Shown: positions 8,182-16,612, counted from the first letter of the stretch. The stretch: 39,769 bases of DNA from Bacteroidales bacterium (GCA_017549805.1 JAFYNJ010000021.1:1-39769), one strand, 5' to 3'. The notes: generated by a model not told the origin, from the sequence alone. Translations and numbers: made by a program.

Positions 8182-9026
8182 GGGTTGGGGTATTCGACGT
8201 GTTGGAGGATGGAGGTTTCGTCGCAATCGACATTAAGAGTAGGATTGCCCGAATAATACAGCTTCGAGGCGTCATGGACCTTGCCTTCGAGCGACTCAAC
8301 GACATTGACCGTGGCCTCCGATGCGTCACTGACTTCAATATACATCCTGTTGATCCAACTCGTTGCCATATTGAGATAGCTGGCATCGGAAACTTTCACT
8401 TCGGCATGGTTGATCTCACCCCAGTAATCGGTGAATCGCGAGGCATCTTCGATGTTCATGGTCAAGTCGCCACTGACATTGAGACAACCCTTGAACACCG
8501 AGGCGTCTTCCAATTCCACCGTGCAGTTTGTCCCTTCAATGTAGAGTTCCACACAGGTGGAGGCTTCGCTCAACTTGATGTCGGCGTTACCATTGAAATG
8601 GCCACCCCTGCAAGAGGCGGCATCTTCAAGTTCCAAAGTCAAGTCGGTCTCTAAATTAAGGTTGTCCAAAGCGGCGAATACTGCATCCGAAAAGTTGAGT
8701 TTGTGGACTGTTGGGGTGTGGATCGTGGCATTCATCACCGTGTTGTTTGGCAGATTCAGATAACGGGTAAACCCAATGAAAAGCGAGTTCCCATTCAGCT
8801 GCACCTTCATGTAATCCTCCAAAAAAGCAGAATATTCCAACTCCACATACGAGTGCTCGGCATCCTGAATGACACTGACGCACCATGCGTCCGTCGCTGT
8901 GATCTCGTTGAATTCCAATCCTTCATAGAGGGTCTTTTGCCTAACCGTCATGTCAAGATCCTTCTCATGGCATGCCGTACACAGCAACAATCCTATAATC
9001 GCCCAAAACAATGGTGTTTTTTTCAT
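8169..9026 (-). CDS. Lipoprotein with DUF2807 (head GIN) beta-helix domain
   Basis: The 285-aa product starts with a lipoprotein signal (MKKTPLFWAIIGLLLCTAC; lipid-modified Cys likely residue 19). It continues with FNEITATDAWCVSVIQDAEHSYVEL, then repeating short strands with DAS turns (FSDAVF, LEDAAS, LSEAS, LEDASVFKG, IEDASRF, VSDASYL, VSDASEA, VHDASKLYYSG). This is the DUF2807 or putative autotransporter adhesin (head GIN) family, a right-handed beta-helix common in Bacteroidota envelopes. Biochemical function is unknown. It is probably anchored in a membrane facing the periplasm. It lies 8 nt after rlmH in the long minus-strand run, so cotranscription with mevalonate genes is likely. Its last codons are encoded by the heptamer array at 8147-8181. 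Confidence 0.87.
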   Translation of the reverse strand: MKKTPLFWAIIGLLLCTACHEKDLDMTVRQKTLYEGLEFNEITATDAWCVSVIQDAEHSYVELEYSAFLEDYMKVQLNGNSLFIGFTRYLNLPNNTVMNATIHTPTVHKLNFSDAVFAALDNLNLETDLTLELEDAASCRGGHFNGNADIKLSEASTCVELYIEGTNCTVELEDASVFKGCLNVSGDLTMNIEDASRFTDYWGEINHAEVKVSDASYLNMATSWINRMYIEVSDASEATVNVVESLEGKVHDASKLYYSGNPTLNVDCDETSILQHVEYPNPPKL

Positions 9027-9034
9027 TATGCTTC

Positions 9035-9508
9035 TTAATTATGATGATACGGTTCTCCCTTTAGTATTGTAAATGCCCGATAGAGCTGTTCCACAAAGAC
9101 AAGCCGCACCATCTGGTGCGAGAAGGTCATCGGTGACAGCGAAAGCTTCGCGTCGGCCTTGTCATAGACTTCCTGTGCGAATCCGTATGGACCTCCTATC
9201 ACAAACACGATGCGCTTCGCTCCCGAAGCCATCAGCTTCTCCATGGTTTCGGCAAACGCCACCGAGGTGTATTGTTTGCCGTTTTCATCCAACAGCACCA
9301 CATGGTCACCAGGCTGCAACTGTTGCAGCAGCAGGAAACTTTCCGCTTTCTTTTGTTGCTCTTCGCTCAAGGTCTTCCGGTTGCGGATGTCGGGAATCTC
9401 CTTCATCTCAAACGACACATAATGACCAAGGCGCCCGACATATTTCTTGATGCCGGTGATGAGGTAGTCCTCATCGGTCTTCCCTATGGCCAGAAGGAGG
9501 ATTTTCAT
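9035..9508 (-). CDS. rlmH: 23S rRNA (pseudouridine1915-N3)-methyltransferase RlmH
   Basis: RlmH is a SPOUT-class enzyme that methylates N3 of pseudouridine 1915 in helix 69 of 23S rRNA using S-adenosylmethionine. The product is 157 aa, the usual length. It shows MKILLLAIGKTDEDYL at the N-terminus, VVLLDENGKQYTS, the SAM-binding knot FVIGGPYGF, and the conserved C-terminal region LSLSPMTFSHQMVRLVFVEQLYRA. The ATG overlaps the stop of the DUF4340 gene by 4 nt (ATGA). Confidence 0.97.
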   Translation of the reverse strand: MKILLLAIGKTDEDYLITGIKKYVGRLGHYVSFEMKEIPDIRNRKTLSEEQQKKAESFLLLQQLQPGDHVVLLDENGKQYTSVAFAETMEKLMASGAKRIVFVIGGPYGFAQEVYDKADAKLSLSPMTFSHQMVRLVFVEQLYRAFTILKGEPYHHN

Positions 9509-10596
9509 TCCAAGATCTGGTAATGTTCAATTTGGTATTGGATCGGGTTGCCCGCCACATAATAGTTCACGTCTTTCAAGACTTTGTCGAAGATGTAATG
9601 CTGGATCAGCACCAAGTCGCGCCCGTCGTTGACCAAACCATAGAGGCGGTCGGGGTCAAACTCATGCTCTTCCTCGGGAATACCCAACCGCAACTGCACC
9701 CTCTTGGTGAAGGTTTTCATCTCCGTGCTATCGCCTTCCTTATCCACCAAAGTGATTTTATGGAGATAGGGTGAGTTCTTGATGGAGTCCATGCGGTGTT
9801 GCGTCATGGTAGAGTTCAACAACGCCTCAAAACGGAGATCACTGAACGAAGAGAGGAAGTTGATGACCTTCAAAGTGTCGAACGGAAGCTCCTGTTGATC
9901 GGCCAAACGGGTCAGCTTGAACTGATGTTTCCCTACATTTTCAACACGGAAACCAAGCTCTGGATGTCCGCCAAACTCCAAGGTTACCGATTGGATGTCG
10001 GTCATGGCCTCATGGAAGACGGTATGGTCGCGCCAATCGTCGGGATTCGCAGTGAAACGGGTGGAAATATAGCCACGGAAACCTGGAATATAGACGATAT
10101 AGGCTTGGTCGGCACCTTCGCGGAGCATGAAAGTTCCACTGCTGTCTTGGGTAGCGTCACCTACATAAAACACCTTGGTGCGTTTCTCATGATAGAAAAG
10201 CTTGATCTTGTTGAAGAGGTTGATGCGCGGCACGACCTGGTACACCTCAACCTTGGTGCTTCTGCTGGCCATTTGTGTGATGATATGGTCATGGCTGGCG
10301 CGGGAAACGGGCATCCTGACACGTACTCGATAGAGGGTATAGAGCAACTGGTCGATCTTTTTTGGATGGGCCTTGTAATCGGTGTTCAGCGACCAGCCGT
10401 CGGCATGGCGTTCGAGCAGCGTCTCGTTGTCGTTGCGGTCGGCAAGATACACCTTGGTGATGGAAGCGGTGTCCCATACCATGAAATCGGCCGAATCGCC
10501 ACGGAGGGTGGTGAGATAACGGTTGTTCCAGATCAGGACCGCCGCGATGGCGATCAGGATAATGGTTAGGAGGATGGGGAACTTATTCTTTTTCAT
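9505..10596 (-). CDS. DUF4340 domain-containing membrane-anchored protein
   Basis: The 363-aa protein has one N-terminal transmembrane segment (FPILLTIILIAIAAVLIW). A DUF4340 ectodomain follows, with the family-like opening WDTASITKVYLADRNDNETLLERHADGWSLN. DUF4340 proteins often sit next to gldF-gldG-type ABC genes, as here, where the gene overlaps gldG by 14 nt. It may be an accessory periplasmic part of that ABC system; no catalytic motif is visible. The ATG at 10596 gives a standard positively charged start (MKKNK). Confidence 0.88.
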   Translation of the reverse strand: MKKNKFPILLTIILIAIAAVLIWNNRYLTTLRGDSADFMVWDTASITKVYLADRNDNETLLERHADGWSLNTDYKAHPKKIDQLLYTLYRVRVRMPVSRASHDHIITQMASRSTKVEVYQVVPRINLFNKIKLFYHEKRTKVFYVGDATQDSSGTFMLREGADQAYIVYIPGFRGYISTRFTANPDDWRDHTVFHEAMTDIQSVTLEFGGHPELGFRVENVGKHQFKLTRLADQQELPFDTLKVINFLSSFSDLRFEALLNSTMTQHRMDSIKNSPYLHKITLVDKEGDSTEMKTFTKRVQLRLGIPEEEHEFDPDRLYGLVNDGRDLVLIQHYIFDKVLKDVNYYVAGNPIQYQIEHYQILE

Positions 10597-12358
10597 TTGT
10601 AGCTGTTGTTTTTGAACAATATTTTTTCTTCCTGATCAGCGCCATGACGACCCCCAACAGGATCACCAGCCCGATCGGCACAAGGATATTCACCATCTGC
10701 CACCTGAGCCTTTGGTTGACCTTTTTGTCGGGATCGAGCAACCTAATCTTGAACTCGCGAGAACGGATGTCGATCAAGCTCTCCCCGTCCACCAGATAGC
10801 TGATGGCGTTTTCGATGAAGGCCTTGTTGCCGTAAGTGTTGGTGGTGTATTGGTCATAGCCCAGCGGCAGGGGCTTTTGGGTTCTGACTTCAATCTGGTT
10901 GCGGATGATGTCGCCATCGGCGACGACAATCATGGAAGTGGGAACACTCTCCGCAAGGAATTGCATCTCCTCGCTTTCGGCGATTTCAGCAGTGATGCGG
11001 TTGGCATACAGCGACTGGAAAGTGCCTTTCAGCAGATAAGCCACATTCTGGCTTCTTGAGGGGAACATGCGCTTGTCGGGCGACTGACGCAACATGGCGA
11101 GGGTGATGAACACCGGGGTGCCCGAAACCTTGGTATAGTTGGATGTCTTCAGCAAGGGGGTCTTCACAATGTCGCCCTCGGAGGTGGTGGCATCGATGGA
11201 GCTGACAAAGTCGAGCTTGATGGCATTCATGTTGCGCACCATGGGATGGTTGGAAGCGGCCTGCACCAAGGGGAAATAGAACCATCGGTAAAACTCCAGC
11301 TGGGCCTGTCCCGCCACCTGACCCGTACGGATCGGCAAGGCGGCACAATTCATGTCGAGCAACAGGTTGCGATTCAAGCGAACCCCATATTTGAAGAGCA
11401 TGTCGTCAAGGTTGAGATCCTGCTCCACACCAATGGTGGATTCCTGCGAAGTCAGGCTATCCATGGTGGCAAAAACAGGCTCCACAAGCCATAACACCTT
11501 GCCGCCATGCATGATGTACTGGTCGATGAGGAACTTGTCCTTCTCGTCGAAAGGTTCTGTGGGCTTGGCAATGATGATGGCGTCGAAACTGGGATAGGCT
11601 TTGATCCGGCCTTGGGCATCCGGCTCCGTGCGATGCATGAGGGCATCCACCTTCCCGTTGATCTCCACACGGCCCACATTGTAGTTTTGCGACAGCGTCT
11701 GGGTAATATCGTAAACCTCAACTTCCGACAACTCACCGTGGCCTTCGATAAAGGCGATGTTCGGCTTCATGAAACGAGTCACCTTCTTGATGGCATCGAG
11801 CAAACGGAACTCCAAATGCTGCATCGAGGCATTCAGCGCTTCTTCGGACGATTGTCCCATCTGGCTTTCCAACAAATCGACGGCAATCTCGGTGTTGTTT
11901 CGGTAACTCACCAGCGCACCAGGCCAGATGATCATCTGCTTGGTGCTGCCGTCGGTGTTTTGATCGATCAGGTTGGTGGGGTTGAGACCCGCTTGATACA
12001 GCAGCTTGTAGCCCTCGTTGATCTCTGCGGGATCGCTACCTTCCGACGGGTTGATAAACTCGTAGTCGATGTATTTCGAATAGGCGCGGAACTCGTCGAG
12101 CATCTCCTTGGTCTCGCGGCGCAGCTTCTTGAACCCTGCGGGGAAATCGCCTTCAAGATACACCTTGAAATACACGTAGTCGTCAAGGTTTCGCAGGGTT
12201 TCCTTAGTGGTGTCAGACAGCGTATAGCGCTTCTCGCTGGTCAAGTCGAAACGGGTGAACACATACGACCCGATGATGTTGAGCACCACGATGAGCACCA
12301 CCGTGATCACAAAGGATATCAGTTGATTCTTTTTCAGATTCTTGCGTTTGTTTTCCAT
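10583..12358 (-). CDS. gldG: GldG-like ABC transporter auxiliary protein
   Basis: GldG is the large extracytoplasmic part of the GldAFG ABC system linked to gliding motility in Flavobacterium. Homologues occur in many non-gliding Bacteroidota. The product has an N-terminal membrane segment (LISFVITVVLIVVLNIIGSYVF), a long periplasmic ABC-2-associated domain (FDLTSEKRYTLSDTTKETLR, YKLLYQAGLNPTNL, FIEGHGELSE, GKVLWLVEPV) and a C-terminal membrane segment (MVNILVPIGLVILLGVVMALI). Upstream ATGs at 12376 and 12364 are possible, but I choose 12358 (591 aa) because an AGGAGGG sequence lies 7 nt before it, a rare clear Shine-Dalgarno in this window. No GldA ATPase gene is present here. Confidence 0.92.
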   Translation of the reverse strand: MENKRKNLKKNQLISFVITVVLIVVLNIIGSYVFTRFDLTSEKRYTLSDTTKETLRNLDDYVYFKVYLEGDFPAGFKKLRRETKEMLDEFRAYSKYIDYEFINPSEGSDPAEINEGYKLLYQAGLNPTNLIDQNTDGSTKQMIIWPGALVSYRNNTEIAVDLLESQMGQSSEEALNASMQHLEFRLLDAIKKVTRFMKPNIAFIEGHGELSEVEVYDITQTLSQNYNVGRVEINGKVDALMHRTEPDAQGRIKAYPSFDAIIIAKPTEPFDEKDKFLIDQYIMHGGKVLWLVEPVFATMDSLTSQESTIGVEQDLNLDDMLFKYGVRLNRNLLLDMNCAALPIRTGQVAGQAQLEFYRWFYFPLVQAASNHPMVRNMNAIKLDFVSSIDATTSEGDIVKTPLLKTSNYTKVSGTPVFITLAMLRQSPDKRMFPSRSQNVAYLLKGTFQSLYANRITAEIAESEEMQFLAESVPTSMIVVADGDIIRNQIEVRTQKPLPLGYDQYTTNTYGNKAFIENAISYLVDGESLIDIRSREFKIRLLDPDKKVNQRLRWQMVNILVPIGLVILLGVVMALIRKKKYCSKTTATNEKE

Positions 12359-12374
12359 AGCCATCCCTCCTACC
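12359..12374 (-). promoter_or_regulatory. Shine-Dalgarno of gldG
   Basis: On the minus strand AGGAGGG precedes the ATG at 12358 with about 7 nt spacing and overlaps the gldF stop. Almost no other gene here has such a site, in line with the weak use of Shine-Dalgarno sequences in Bacteroidota. It decides among three closely spaced ATGs. Confidence 0.6.
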
Positions 12375-13101
12375 ATTTACGGCTCGCAAGAACCAGTTTT
12401 GTCATACTCAAGAAGAGCGCCATCACGCTCAAGAAATACAGGAGGTCGCGCGTATCGACCACACCGCGGCTGATGGAACCGTAATGCGAAGCCATGCCAA
12501 GCCGTTGGATAAAGAGGTCGATGGGCCCAAACAGCGAGAGCGAATAGATGAATTCAAACCCGATGTAGATGAATCCGCAAAGAAACACCGACAGAATGAA
12601 TGCCAGAATTTGGTTGTTGGTGACCGAAGAGCAGAAAATGCCTATTGAGACGAAGCTGGCACTTAACAAGAACAGCCCGATATAAGAGCCCAGTATGCCG
12701 CCGCTGTCGAGATTGCCCATGGGAAATCCCAGACGATAAACCGAAAAGTAATAGACAGCCGTCGGAATCAGCGCGAGCAGCACCAAAGCCACGCTGGCCA
12801 AGAACTTCGCCATGATGATCTGCCAATCGGAAAGCGGCTTGGTCAGCAGCATCTCGATGGTACCCGTACGGTTTTCCTCGGCAAAGCTGCGCATGGTCAC
12901 TGCAGGCACCAAAAACAGGAATACCCAAGGTGCCAGGACGAAAAGACCATCCAGATTGGCATATCCATACGACAGCAGGTTGAAATCGCTCTTGAACACC
13001 CAGAGAAACAGTCCTGTGATCAAAAGGAACACCACGATGACCATGATGCCGATCAGGGAGCTCAGGAAGTTGCTGATTTCTTTCTTAAAAAGTGCGTACA
13101 T
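12370..13101 (-). CDS. gldF: GldF-like ABC transporter permease
   Basis: GldF is the ABC-2-type membrane subunit of the GldAFG transporter. The 243-aa protein begins MYALFKKEISNFLSSLIG and has about six hydrophobic helices. Between them are the conserved stretches PAVTMRSFAEENRTGTIEMLLTKPLSDWQI and FLASVALVLLALIPTAVYYF, typical of ABC-2 permeases. A longer frame from 13134 adds residues that fall on the -7 promoter box, so the start at 13101 is preferred. It is the first gene of the twelve-gene minus-strand run. The matching ATPase must be encoded elsewhere. Confidence 0.92.
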   Translation of the reverse strand: MYALFKKEISNFLSSLIGIMVIVVFLLITGLFLWVFKSDFNLLSYGYANLDGLFVLAPWVFLFLVPAVTMRSFAEENRTGTIEMLLTKPLSDWQIIMAKFLASVALVLLALIPTAVYYFSVYRLGFPMGNLDSGGILGSYIGLFLLSASFVSIGIFCSSVTNNQILAFILSVFLCGFIYIGFEFIYSLSLFGPIDLFIQRLGMASHYGSISRGVVDTRDLLYFLSVMALFLSMTKLVLASRKW

Positions 13102-13123
13102 TCCCTTTGAAGCATTAAACTTG

Positions 13124-13131
13124 CAAAGATA
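13124..13131 (-). promoter_or_regulatory. -7 promoter box for the gldF-to-rfaE2 run
   Basis: Minus-strand TATCTTTG followed by C matches TAnnTTTG and lies 22 nt before the gldF ATG. It falls in the 33-nt gap after the methyltransferase gene. No comparable box was found in the short gaps of the downstream run, so this promoter may drive all genes to 2840. Confidence 0.65.
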
Positions 13132-13134
13132 CAA

Positions 13135-14319
13135 TTATTTCCCGAACTTCCTTGCTTTACGGGCGGAAATGATGACTTTTTGTTCCCCTCCCACAGTCGT
13201 GGCAAACAGGAACACTTCGTCGCCGTCGGCAATCTTCAGGGTTTTTCTCAATTCGGCCACAGAAAGCGGGAAATTGCGAGAGGCGATACTGGCTTTCTCA
13301 ATGCCAGCCAACAGGGTTTGCTTGATTTTTTTGTTGTATGGTGCCCATCCCTCCACGGCGAAGATGCGTCCGGGAAAATCGGGAATCAGCTGTTCGGAAG
13401 TGTAAAGATGGCTGTTGCGATGGAGCTTTTGGACTTGATAGCGTTGTGTCAGCAACTTATAGCAGCCGCCTTTCATGAGGGCGACATTGGGCTCATACAG
13501 GAAACGCTGCACCTCCGAGGCAAGCCTTGAAACTGACTTGTTTTCCTCCTCTTGAGTAAACCGCATTGGAGGTTGCTCCGTCTGTAAGTTCACGCAGATG
13601 AAAACGGGACTCCCTTCAAAGCCGGGCTCCATGATGAAAAGCAGTTCCTTGCACTCGTTGGCAACGGCCACCACATGCACCTCACTGACATGGCAAAGCT
13701 CTTTCAAAGCCTTGCTGATATCGAGCATCGGCGACAGTTTCACCATCACACGACGGGCTTTTTGCAACAGCGCCTCCTGGATCTCCAGCACATTGGGCGT
13801 GCAGTCGGCAATGGAAACGGTTTTCCGTCCATGTTGGTCGCGCCGGGCGGGATCCAAAAACAAACAGTCTTTGTGTTCGCAATGGCTCAGATAGGTTTCG
13901 GCGGATTCATTGTATATCGTTGGTGGGGTGTTTCGCTCCGCCCGCAACTCCGAAAAATTATGCTCCGCCAAGGCGCAAAGCTCAGGATTCAGCTCCACAT
14001 AGTCGCTATGAAGGAAGTTCTGCGAAATGAAATGGCAATCCACACCCAGGCCACCCGTCAGATCGGCAAAGGAATCCCCTTGGAGCAGGGAGGCCTTGTA
14101 GAGCGCCGTAGCTTCAGAGGAACACTGTTCGATGGAAAGGTGTACGGGAAAAAGAAGCGCCTCGTTGTCACTCCAGGAAGGCACTTTCTTTTGCAAGAGT
14201 TGACGTGCCTCTATTTGACGCAATGCCAAGGCCATATCGACCTTGGCATTACTGTATTTCAGAGCCAATTCACGAACATCGTCATGAAGATGTTCCTGTA
14301 TGAATTGCCTTGTATCCAT
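13135..14319 (-). CDS. Class I SAM-dependent methyltransferase with THUMP-like domain
   Basis: The 394-aa product begins MDTRQFIQEHLHDDVRELAL. It contains a Rossmann SAM-binding core: FADLTGGLGVDCHFISQNF as motif I, VELNPELCALAEHNF as motif II, and CLFLDPARRDQHGRK carrying a DPAR catalytic-type motif. A C-terminal THUMP-like/PG_1098 ferredoxin-like domain follows. The family is conserved in Bacteroidota and is presumed to act on RNA; its substrate is not established. The ATG overlaps the rluB stop by one base (TAATG), so translation is probably coupled. Pairing with a 23S pseudouridine synthase supports a role in RNA modification. The longer frame from 14367 lies inside rluB and is rejected. 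Confidence 0.88.
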   Translation of the reverse strand: MDTRQFIQEHLHDDVRELALKYSNAKVDMALALRQIEARQLLQKKVPSWSDNEALLFPVHLSIEQCSSEATALYKASLLQGDSFADLTGGLGVDCHFISQNFLHSDYVELNPELCALAEHNFSELRAERNTPPTIYNESAETYLSHCEHKDCLFLDPARRDQHGRKTVSIADCTPNVLEIQEALLQKARRVMVKLSPMLDISKALKELCHVSEVHVVAVANECKELLFIMEPGFEGSPVFICVNLQTEQPPMRFTQEEENKSVSRLASEVQRFLYEPNVALMKGGCYKLLTQRYQVQKLHRNSHLYTSEQLIPDFPGRIFAVEGWAPYNKKIKQTLLAGIEKASIASRNFPLSVAELRKTLKIADGDEVFLFATTVGGEQKVIISARKARKFGK

Positions 14320-15518
14320 TAGATTTTCTTGAGCATGGCCACCTCGCGATCGGTGAGGAAGCGCCATTCTCCACGGGGGAGTTTGTATTTGTCGAGACCG
14401 GCAAACATCACGCGGTCGAGCTTGGTCACCTCATAGCCGAGGTGTTCGAAGATACGGCGGACGATGCGGTTGCGGCCCGAATGGAGCTCGATGCCGATAC
14501 CTTTCTTGCTGTCGTCGTCCTCGTCGTAGGCAATGCTGTCGGCAGCGATGAAGCCGTCGTCCAGCTCGATGCCGTCGGCGATGCGAAGCATGTCGTTCTT
14601 CGTCAAAGGCTTGTTGAGGATCACATGGTAAAGCTTGGTCACCTCGCTGCTGGGATGGGTGAGCTTCTTGGCCAACTCACCATCGTTGGTGAGCAACAGC
14701 AAACCCGTGGTGTTCTTGTCAAGACGGCCCACTGGGAAGATACGCTCAGTGCAGGCGCCTTTCACGAGTTCCATGACGGTTTCGCGACCTTCAGGATCAT
14801 CGGCAGTGGTGATAAAGCCTTTGGGTTTGTTCAACAGGATGTAACGGAGTTTCTCGCGGTTGAGGGTCTGGCCTCCATACACCACCTTGTCGCCGGTTTT
14901 CACTTTATAGCCCATCGTGGTCACGAGTTCACCGTTGACGGTAACGCAGCCGGCCTTGATCAGGTCGTCGGCCTCACGGCGTGAACAAACGCCACAGTCG
15001 GCCAAATATTTGTTCAGGCGGATCTCGCCAGTAGCGGCCGGACGGTCATACATCGGATCTTTCTCACGGACATAGCCTTTACGGCCTCTTTTGGAGGCTT
15101 CCTCCTCCTCATGGTCCTCAAAACGACGGCCACGGCGCGGGCGATCTTCATCGTTGAACTTACGACGGGGCTTCTCATCGTCTTCAAAACGGCGGCGACG
15201 CGGACGGTCTTCGTCATTATTGAACCGACGGCGGGGTTTTTCTTCATCGTCGTTGAAACGGCGTCTTGGACGTTCTTCATCGTTGAACTTGCGACGAGGT
15301 CTTTCGTCATCCTCGAAACGACGACGGCGTGGACGGTCCTCATCATTGAAACGGCGTTCGCCTCTCGGTTTTTCGCCGAATTTTCTCTCTTTTCTCTTTC
15401 CTTCTTCGTCACCGTCACGGTGAGAAATTCTGAAGGACTTGTTCTGCAGGAATTCTTCTTTCCTCTCTGCAGGCTTCCTGGTGCGCGGACGCTTGCCAGT
15501 GTTTCCTTGTTCTGTCAT
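14319..15518 (-). CDS. rluB: RluB-family 23S rRNA pseudouridine synthase with charged repeat tail
   Basis: This enzyme isomerises a uridine in 23S rRNA (U2605 in Escherichia coli RluB). The 399-aa product has an S4 RNA-binding domain (IRLNKYLADCGVCSRREADDLI, about 166-205) and then the RsuA/RluB catalytic core, with Asp267 in VGRLDKNTTGLLLLTNDG and the C-terminal HSGRNRIVRRIFEHLGYEV. Residues about 54-137 form eight tandem units of roughly 10-11 residues, pattern RRxFxDDExP, alternating FND and FED forms. This is a highly charged, probably disordered RNA-binding extension. The start is at ATG 15518, 24 nt after a -7 box at 15543-15550. It is cotranscribed with the overlapping methyltransferase gene. 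Confidence 0.95.
   Translation of the reverse strand: MTEQGNTGKRPRTRKPAERKEEFLQNKSFRISHRDGDEEGKRKERKFGEKPRGERRFNDEDRPRRRRFEDDERPRRKFNDEERPRRRFNDDEEKPRRRFNNDEDRPRRRRFEDDEKPRRKFNDEDRPRRGRRFEDHEEEEASKRGRKGYVREKDPMYDRPAATGEIRLNKYLADCGVCSRREADDLIKAGCVTVNGELVTTMGYKVKTGDKVVYGGQTLNREKLRYILLNKPKGFITTADDPEGRETVMELVKGACTERIFPVGRLDKNTTGLLLLTNDGELAKKLTHPSSEVTKLYHVILNKPLTKNDMLRIADGIELDDGFIAADSIAYDEDDDSKKGIGIELHSGRNRIVRRIFEHLGYEVTKLDRVMFAGLDKYKLPRGEWRFLTDREVAMLKKI
15090..15358 (-). repeat. Tandem degenerate repeat encoding RRxFxDDExP units
   Basis: About eight imperfect units of 30-33 bp within the 5' third of rluB encode alternating RRRRFEDDE and RRKFNDE segments. Because units are multiples of three, length changes here would stay in frame. 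Confidence 0.8.
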
Positions 15519-15542
15519 GCTATATATGTAAATTTGGGGCTG

Positions 15543-15550
15543 CAAAAGTA
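15543..15550 (-). promoter_or_regulatory. -7 promoter box of rluB
   Basis: Minus-strand TACTTTTG followed by C matches TAnnTTTG, 24 nt before the rluB ATG. It is divergent from the small-RNA promoter at 15593. Confidence 0.65.
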
Positions 15551-15592
15551 GTAAATTTCAGGCAATAAACCGGTTTTTTCGAAAAATCTTTT

Positions 15593-15600
15593 TATCTTTG
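15593..15600 (+). promoter_or_regulatory. -7 promoter box of the predicted small RNA
   Basis: Plus-strand TATCTTTG followed by C, an exact TAnnTTTG match. No plausible plus-strand coding gene follows it. The next gene is on the opposite strand and ends at 15689. Confidence 0.55.
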
Positions 15601-15601
15601 C

Positions 15602-15690
15602 ATTCTCATAGTGTATCCTTATACTATTACCAATTCAAAAGCCTGGGATTTTTGAAGAGTAAAGGCTGTTGCGCGCAACAGCCTTTATTT
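15602..15690 (+). ncRNA. Predicted three-hairpin small RNA (about 85-90 nt)
   Basis: Downstream of the box at 15593-15600 lie three consecutive hairpins. The first, 15608-15627, has an 8-bp stem (ATAGTGTA with TATACTAT, one G-U pair) and a 4-nt loop. The second, 15634-15656, has a 7-bp stem (TTCAAAA with TTTTGAA). The third, 15661-15686, is a perfect 26-nt palindrome followed by TTTATTT, which is terminator-like. No convincing reading frame exists. The transcript would converge on the transporter gene at 15689-16594. I do not recognise a known RNA family. The call rests on promoter, structure and terminator pattern only. Confidence 0.5.
15661..15686. terminator. Bidirectional terminator palindrome
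   Basis: A perfect 26-nt palindrome with half-site AAAGGCTGTTGCG begins 3 nt beyond the transporter stop. The stem is GC-rich with a T-rich flank on both strands (TTTATTT on the plus side, TTTACTCTT on the minus side). It can end both the transporter mRNA and the predicted small RNA. Confidence 0.8.
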
Positions 15691-16594
15691 ATGCCTTCAC
15701 CGCCTTGTTTTCGCGACGGTCTTTCTGCATCATTTGGAAACTGTTGTACAAGTTCTGCCAAATCACATACAACGTCGGAACAATGCTGCACAATGGATTC
15801 AGATAACTTTGGGCCATCCAGATGGCCAGCACCGTGTTCTTCTGACCCAACGACTGGCCTCCCGCTATATAATCGCCATAACGCTTTCCTATGCGATGAC
15901 CCACAAAAAACTGGATAAAGCACAAGAAGATCGAGACCGCCACCATCCAAAGGAACATCATGCTATGTTCTTTGAATTGGGTCAACAAAAGCTCGATGGC
16001 GCGGGAGATGACCACCGTCAGCGACACGGCCCAAAGATAGAAGGAAATGTTTTTGTGGCGGTTGATGGTTTCGTTTGCCTTCGGCCAAAGCCAACGGGTC
16101 AGCACTGCCAGGATGAATGGCGCAATCAACAAAGGAAACACCTTTCTCAAGATAGCGAAAAACGAAGCCCAAAACGAGATGTCGGGATGGGAACCGATAA
16201 GGGTGAACGACAAAGGCGCCACCAAGGCTACCATCAGGTTGCATGCGATGAGATAGGTGCTCATCATGCTGATATTGGCACCCAAGATAAGCGAAACGGC
16301 TATGGCAGCGGCAGCGGTGGGAGCCAACACGGTGATGAACGCACCTTCAGCGATGATCTCGTTGAAAGGCCGTAAGAGCAAATACACCGCCGTCGAAGTT
16401 ACCAACTGGAACAACAGCAGCCAGAAATCAAACATGGTGAAATGCATTTTTCTGACATCCAGCGAATTGAACGAGAAAAACAACATCACAGCGATGAGAT
16501 ATGGCAAGGCAGGAGCCAATTCCACAATGTAGTCGTGGAAGAAAATGCCCAACAAGATGGCGATGGGAAGGATCCAACTCCTGTACCGCTGCAT
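15689..16594 (-). CDS. BASS-family (bile acid:sodium symporter-like) transporter
   Basis: The 301-aa integral membrane protein has about nine or ten hydrophobic helices. It resembles the bile acid:sodium symporter/ACR3 superfamily, with the N-terminal PALPYLIAVMLFFSFNSLDVRK, the helix-breaking FITVLAPTAAAAIAVSLILGANISMMSTYL, and a second crossover-like region VGHRIGKRYGDYIAGGQSLGQKNTVLAIWMAQSYLNP. The substrate is not readable from sequence; organic anions are typical of the family. It is transcribed alone from a -7 box at 16613-16620, 18 nt before the ATG, and ends at a strong terminator palindrome. Confidence 0.8.
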   Translation of the reverse strand: MQRYRSWILPIAILLGIFFHDYIVELAPALPYLIAVMLFFSFNSLDVRKMHFTMFDFWLLLFQLVTSTAVYLLLRPFNEIIAEGAFITVLAPTAAAAIAVSLILGANISMMSTYLIACNLMVALVAPLSFTLIGSHPDISFWASFFAILRKVFPLLIAPFILAVLTRWLWPKANETINRHKNISFYLWAVSLTVVISRAIELLLTQFKEHSMMFLWMVAVSIFLCFIQFFVGHRIGKRYGDYIAGGQSLGQKNTVLAIWMAQSYLNPLCSIVPTLYVIWQNLYNSFQMMQKDRRENKAVKA

Positions 16595-16612
16595 GGCCTA
16601 TCAATTTGTCGG

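Noticed and set aside
7380-8654. Long plus-strand open frame of 424 codons opposite HMG-CoA reductase and the DUF2807 gene
   Set aside because: It is antisense to two well-recognised genes, has no recognisable motif or promoter, and arises from codon bias on the coding strand.
15598-15918. Plus-strand frame starting with TTG just after the -7 box at 15593
   Set aside because: The start is a TTG, the frame runs through the terminator palindrome into the antisense of the transporter gene, and the peptide has no recognisable features. The promoter is better explained by a small RNA.
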